A stretch of 64,000 nucleotides of DNA from Iris pallida. Its lineage: Eukaryota > Streptophyta > Magnoliopsida > Asparagales > Iridaceae. A program made the translations under genes and the position numbers. A model generated the notes under the pieces. The model had not been told where the DNA came from. It ran no database searches and worked only from the letters and a program-made list of their open reading frames with translations. Below are positions 60,544-64,000 of this stretch, piece after piece (positions within the stretch are counted from its first letter, which is position 1; every line of letters begins with the position of its first letter). The DNA lies in the NCBI GenBank assembly GCA_029216955.1, contig JANAVB010015600.1, forward strand, positions 36,764,153 through 36,828,152, given 5' to 3'.

Positions 60544-63500
60544 TCAATTAACATTATTGATGTCCAAAATTCCTAATTTTCGACGTAAATAATTGAAACG
60601 ATCTTCTGCTAGAGGTTTTGTGAAAATATCAGCTAATTGATTCTCAGTATCTATGTACACAAGGTCAATATCTCCATTTTGATGATGATCTCTAAGAAAA
60701 TGATGTCGAATCTCGATATGCTTAGTACGAGAATGACATACTAGATTCTTAGTCAAATTAATAGTGCTCGTATTATCACAGAAAATGGGAATGTGTGTGT
60801 AAAATAAATCATAGTCTTCTAAGGTTTATTTCATCCACAAAATCTGAGCACAACAACGTCCTGCGGTGATGTACTCAGCCTCTGTTGTTGATAGGGCTAC
60901 AGAATTTTGCTTTTTACTAAACCATGAGACTAAAACCTTGCCTAAGAAATGACATGTGCCACTGATACTTTTTCTATCAACTTTACATCCAGCAAAATCT
61001 GCATCCGAGTAACCAATAAGGTCAAAGGACTTAGTTTTGGGATACCATAAACCAACAGAAGAAGTGCCCTTAAGGTATCGAAAGATACGCTTAACTGCGC
61101 ACAGATGTGATTCCTTTGGATTAGCTTGAAAACGTGCACACAGAAAAACACTAAACATAATATCTGGACGACTAGCAGTTAAATAAAGCAAACTACCGAT
61201 CATACCTCGATACTTACGTGTGTCGACAGGCTTGCCTTGTTCATCAATATCAAGCTTTGTTGAAGTTGCCATCAGAGTGCCAATAGGTTTGACATTGTCC
61301 AGATCAAACTTCTTTAGCAAATCTTTTGTGTACTTGGCTTGATTTATGAATGTCCCATTATCAGTTTGTTTGATTTGCAGTCCGAGAAAGAATTTCAGCT
61401 GTCCCATCATGCACATCTCAAACTCATTCTGCATACACTTAGAGAATTCTTGACATAGAGATTCATCAGTAGATCCAAATATAATATCATCAACATAGAC
61501 TTGTATTAAGAGAAGCTTGCCATTAAAAGACTTAATAAAAAGTGTAGTGTCAACCTTGCCTTTCGAAAAATCGTTGTCAAGTAGGAAGGAGCTTAGACGA
61601 TCATACCAAGCACGAGGGGCTTATTTTAAACCGTATAAAGCTTTTTTTAACTTGAAAATATGATCAAGGTTTTTAAAATCTGTGAAACCTAGAGGTTGTG
61701 CTACAAAAACTTCTTCTTTTATAAAACCATTTAAAAATGCACTCTTGACATCCATTTGAAATAATTTAAAATTATAAAAATATGCAAATGCACATAACAT
61801 GCGAATGGATTCTAATCTCGCAAATGGGGTATAAGTCTCATCGTAGTCGATACCTTCTTCCTGATTGTATCCTTGAGCTACGAGTCGAGCCTTATTACGA
61901 GTCACTAAACCATTCTCATTCAGTTTATTTCGGAATACCCAACGGGTGCCAATGACCGGATGATCAATAGGCTTGGAACAAGTTCCCAAACTTGACTCCG
62001 TTCAAATTGGTTTAATTCCTCTTGCATAGCATCTATCCAAAAACTATCACTACATGCTTCATCAATAGTTTTGGGTTCTAGCTGTGAAAAGAATGCAACA
62101 CTAGAAACAATATCTCTACTGGATGTACGAGTACTTACACCTTTGATAATATCACCAATTACCAAATCCTTTGGATGATCAGCCGTAAATTTTAATCATT
62201 TCGGCAGACTCTGAAGGTAGCTGGTTCCTGGATCTTCTCTAGGAGGATCAGCTAGTGCTGAGCTTGGTTGAGAATCAGCTGTTGTTGAGCTTGGTACAGT
62301 TGGATCTTCGTCATTATCATCGATAGGCATTTGATTCAGTTCATCAAAAGTGACGTTGATTGACTCTTCGATGATCATGGTTCGTTTGTTGAAGACTCTG
62401 TATCCTTTGCTCTTGGCCGCATAACCTAAAAATATACCTTTATCGGCCTTTTCGTCAAACTTTCCCAAATTGTCTTTTGTATTAAGAATAAAGCACTTAC
62501 AACCAAATATTCTAAAATATGAAACTGATGGAATTCTATCAAACCATAACTCAAATGGAGTCTTCTTCGATTTGGGTCGAATTAGAGCTCTATTGAGAAC
62601 AAAACAAGCTGTATTGACAGCTTCAGCCCAGAAATATTTGGGTAGACTAAACTGGTTTAACATTACTCTGGCCATTTCGGATAGAGTTCTGTTCTTACGT
62701 TCTACAACTCTATTTTATTGTGGAGTCCTAGGGCAGGAGAACTCGTGTACAAAACCATGTGTGTCATAAAATTGCTCAAACTCTGCATTCTCGAATTTGC
62801 CACCATGATCGCTTCTAATACGAGTGATCATGTAAACTTTTTCATTCTGTACTTTCTTGCAAAAGGCAACAAATTTGGATAATGCATCATTCTTGCGTGT
62901 CAAGAAGTATACCCACATGTATCTAGAGTAATCATCTACAATTACAAAAGCATAAAGCTTACCTCCGAGGCTAGCAACTCTGCTAGGACCAAATAAGTCC
63001 ATATGTAGCAATTGTAGAGGTCTAGTAGTACATACTGCGTTTACTGACTTGAATGTGGATCTGGTAGCTTTGTTCTTTTCACATTGGCTGCATACCGAAT
63101 CCTTCTTGAATGTTATGTCCGGTAAACCGCGTACTAGCTTCTTTGTGGATAATCTTGAGATTGTGTCCATATTTGCGTGACCGAGTCTCATGTGCCACAG
63201 ATGACTCTCATCACTTTTAGCCATTAAGCATCTACCTGAAATATTAGTTTTTTCCAACAAATAGATATGTTGTCTTTCCTGATACCTTCAAAAATAGTAC
63301 TACCAGTTGAGTTATCAACTATAGTACATTTGTCTTTGCCAAAGTTGATGCCATAACCATGATCAGCTAGATGACTTATGTTGAGTAGATTATGTTTCAA
63401 CTCGGTAACCAGACAGACATCCTTAATCACAGGATAGGGAGACTTACCAACATCACCGATACCAATGATATACCCTTTCAAGTTATTACCGAAGGAGACA

Positions 63501-63616
63501 TAGCCTTCCTTCTTTTTCTTCGACAGTGTTGCAAATAGTGTAGCGTCACCGGTCATATGTCGTGAACAACCGCTGTCGAGGATCCATTTGCTTCTAGTAT
63601 GTGAAAGGTGTTCCAC
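60544..63616 (-). pseudogene. Element F: protease, integrase, RT and RNase H
   Basis: On the minus strand: protease WILDSGCSRHMTGD (near 63580), pre-integrase LLNISHLADHGYGI and LWHMRLGHANMDTISRL, an integrase zinc finger (CSQCEKNKATRS), integrase core (HMDLFGPSRVAS, VDDYSRYMWVYFL, IRSDHGGKFEN, VVERKNRTLSEMARVML), and GYAAKSKGYRVFNKRTM. RT follows: WVFRNKLNENGLVTRNKARLVAQG, QMDVKSAFLNG, intact YVDDIIFGS near 61475-61505, and LGLQIKQTDNG. RNase H: GYSDADFAGCKVDRKS, LSTTEAEYI, ADIFTKPL, ending at 60544. Defects: frame changes near 63600, 63240, 61990 and around 61470-61620; stops at 62715 (after CPRTPQ), 62196, 61621 and 60826, several explained by CAA to TAA. Otherwise the best preserved copia of the window. 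Confidence 0.92.
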
Positions 63617-64000
63617 CTACAAAACAATTTGCAGATGAAACTTTTGGTACCCATTTCTTGTAGGGTCCTGAAATGTTAGCCTTTGGTATCCAAGCATAAA
63701 TATTTAAATCAACAAGCTTTCTGATTCTACAAGCAGATGAAATATGACCAATGAGGCCACAATAATGACATTGTGCATGTCGAGTGTTAAAAGCTGAGTG
63801 GTGTGCATGGTTGGTAGGTTTAGGTTTTCTAGTATAGAAGAAAGCATACCTATAATCCTGTTTGGGCTTAACCTTTTGGGGTAAAGGTTTGATATGGTTA
63901 GGTCTAACAATGTTTGGTTTGGGAATGTTCCGATTTTTCGGTAAGTGACACGTGTTAGGGAAGGAAGCAGCAGTCTCAGGCTGTTTTCCTAACCTAATTT
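63617..64000 (-). pseudogene. Element F: gag C-terminal part with zinc knuckle
   Basis: The minus strand encodes QCHYCGLIGHISSAC, a CCHC zinc knuckle (near 63740-63785), followed by WIPKANISGPYKKWVPK and the link to protease. Upstream sequence (PKQDYRYAFFYTRKPKPTNHAHH-like, basic) reaches the window end. The rest of gag lies beyond. Confidence 0.8.

Larger units (their letters stand above)
57023..64000 (-). mobile_element. Element F: SIRE/Maximus-like Ty1/copia, 5' part outside window
   Basis: On the minus strand the order from the window end is gag zinc knuckle, protease, integrase, RT, RNase H, a spacer, an extra ORF, a polypurine tract and the 3' LTR (57023-58073). The copia domain order (integrase before RT), the roughly 1-kb LTR and an extra ORF downstream of pol fit the SIRE/Maximus lineage. 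The left flank is GAAAT (57018-57022); its TSD partner is outside. A solo LTR of the same family is at 46986-48059. Confidence 0.88.

Overview
The window is plant nuclear DNA made almost entirely of LTR retrotransposons, with no recognisable host gene. Plant origin is inferred from Ty3/gypsy chromovirus-type polyproteins (Tekay/Del-like: gag, protease, RT, RNase H, integrase, chromodomain-like tail), Ty1/copia elements primed by initiator-Met tRNA, LTRs of 2 to 5 kb, plant MITEs and a plant-specific 'putative plant transposon protein' ORF. This much nested, mutated retroelement DNA suggests heterochromatin. The species cannot be named.

The centre is a Russian-doll nest, and most layers are proved by matching target-site duplications (TSDs). 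From outside in: an old copia fragment on + (E, RNase H at 5945-6273) holds copia element D on - (6424-55584, TSD ATATC). D is split by a + solo LTR, C (8429-9616 plus 49698-52981, TSD ATGCA). C is split by gypsy element A on - (9617-49697). A carries three insertions: a - solo LTR (15714-18769, TSD ATAAG) in pol, a complete + element without coding capacity (20700-30594, TSD ACCCT) in gag, and gypsy element B on - (35549-49376, TSD GAAGG) in its 5' LTR. B's 5' LTR holds a + copia solo LTR (46986-48059, TSD CAAAT).

Left of the nest (1-5777) is the 3' part of gypsy element G on +, with its 3' LTR. Right of it are about 1.4 kb without a gene, a Tourist-like MITE (56499-56949), and the 3' two thirds of a SIRE/Maximus-like copia element F on - (57023 to window end). 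F has an extra 434-codon ORF between pol and the 3' LTR. A foldback MITE with a GC-rich core (54926-55533) sits in D's 5' LTR.

All pol genes are broken by stops and frameshifts, many explained by C-to-T change. The points most worth a second look are a 94-nt GT-AG intron-like insertion that splits B's integrase in a way removal would repair; the non-coding element at 20700-30594, which shares a tRNA-Ile-type primer site and LTR ends with A and may be its non-autonomous partner; and F's extra ORF with promoter-like sequence in front.
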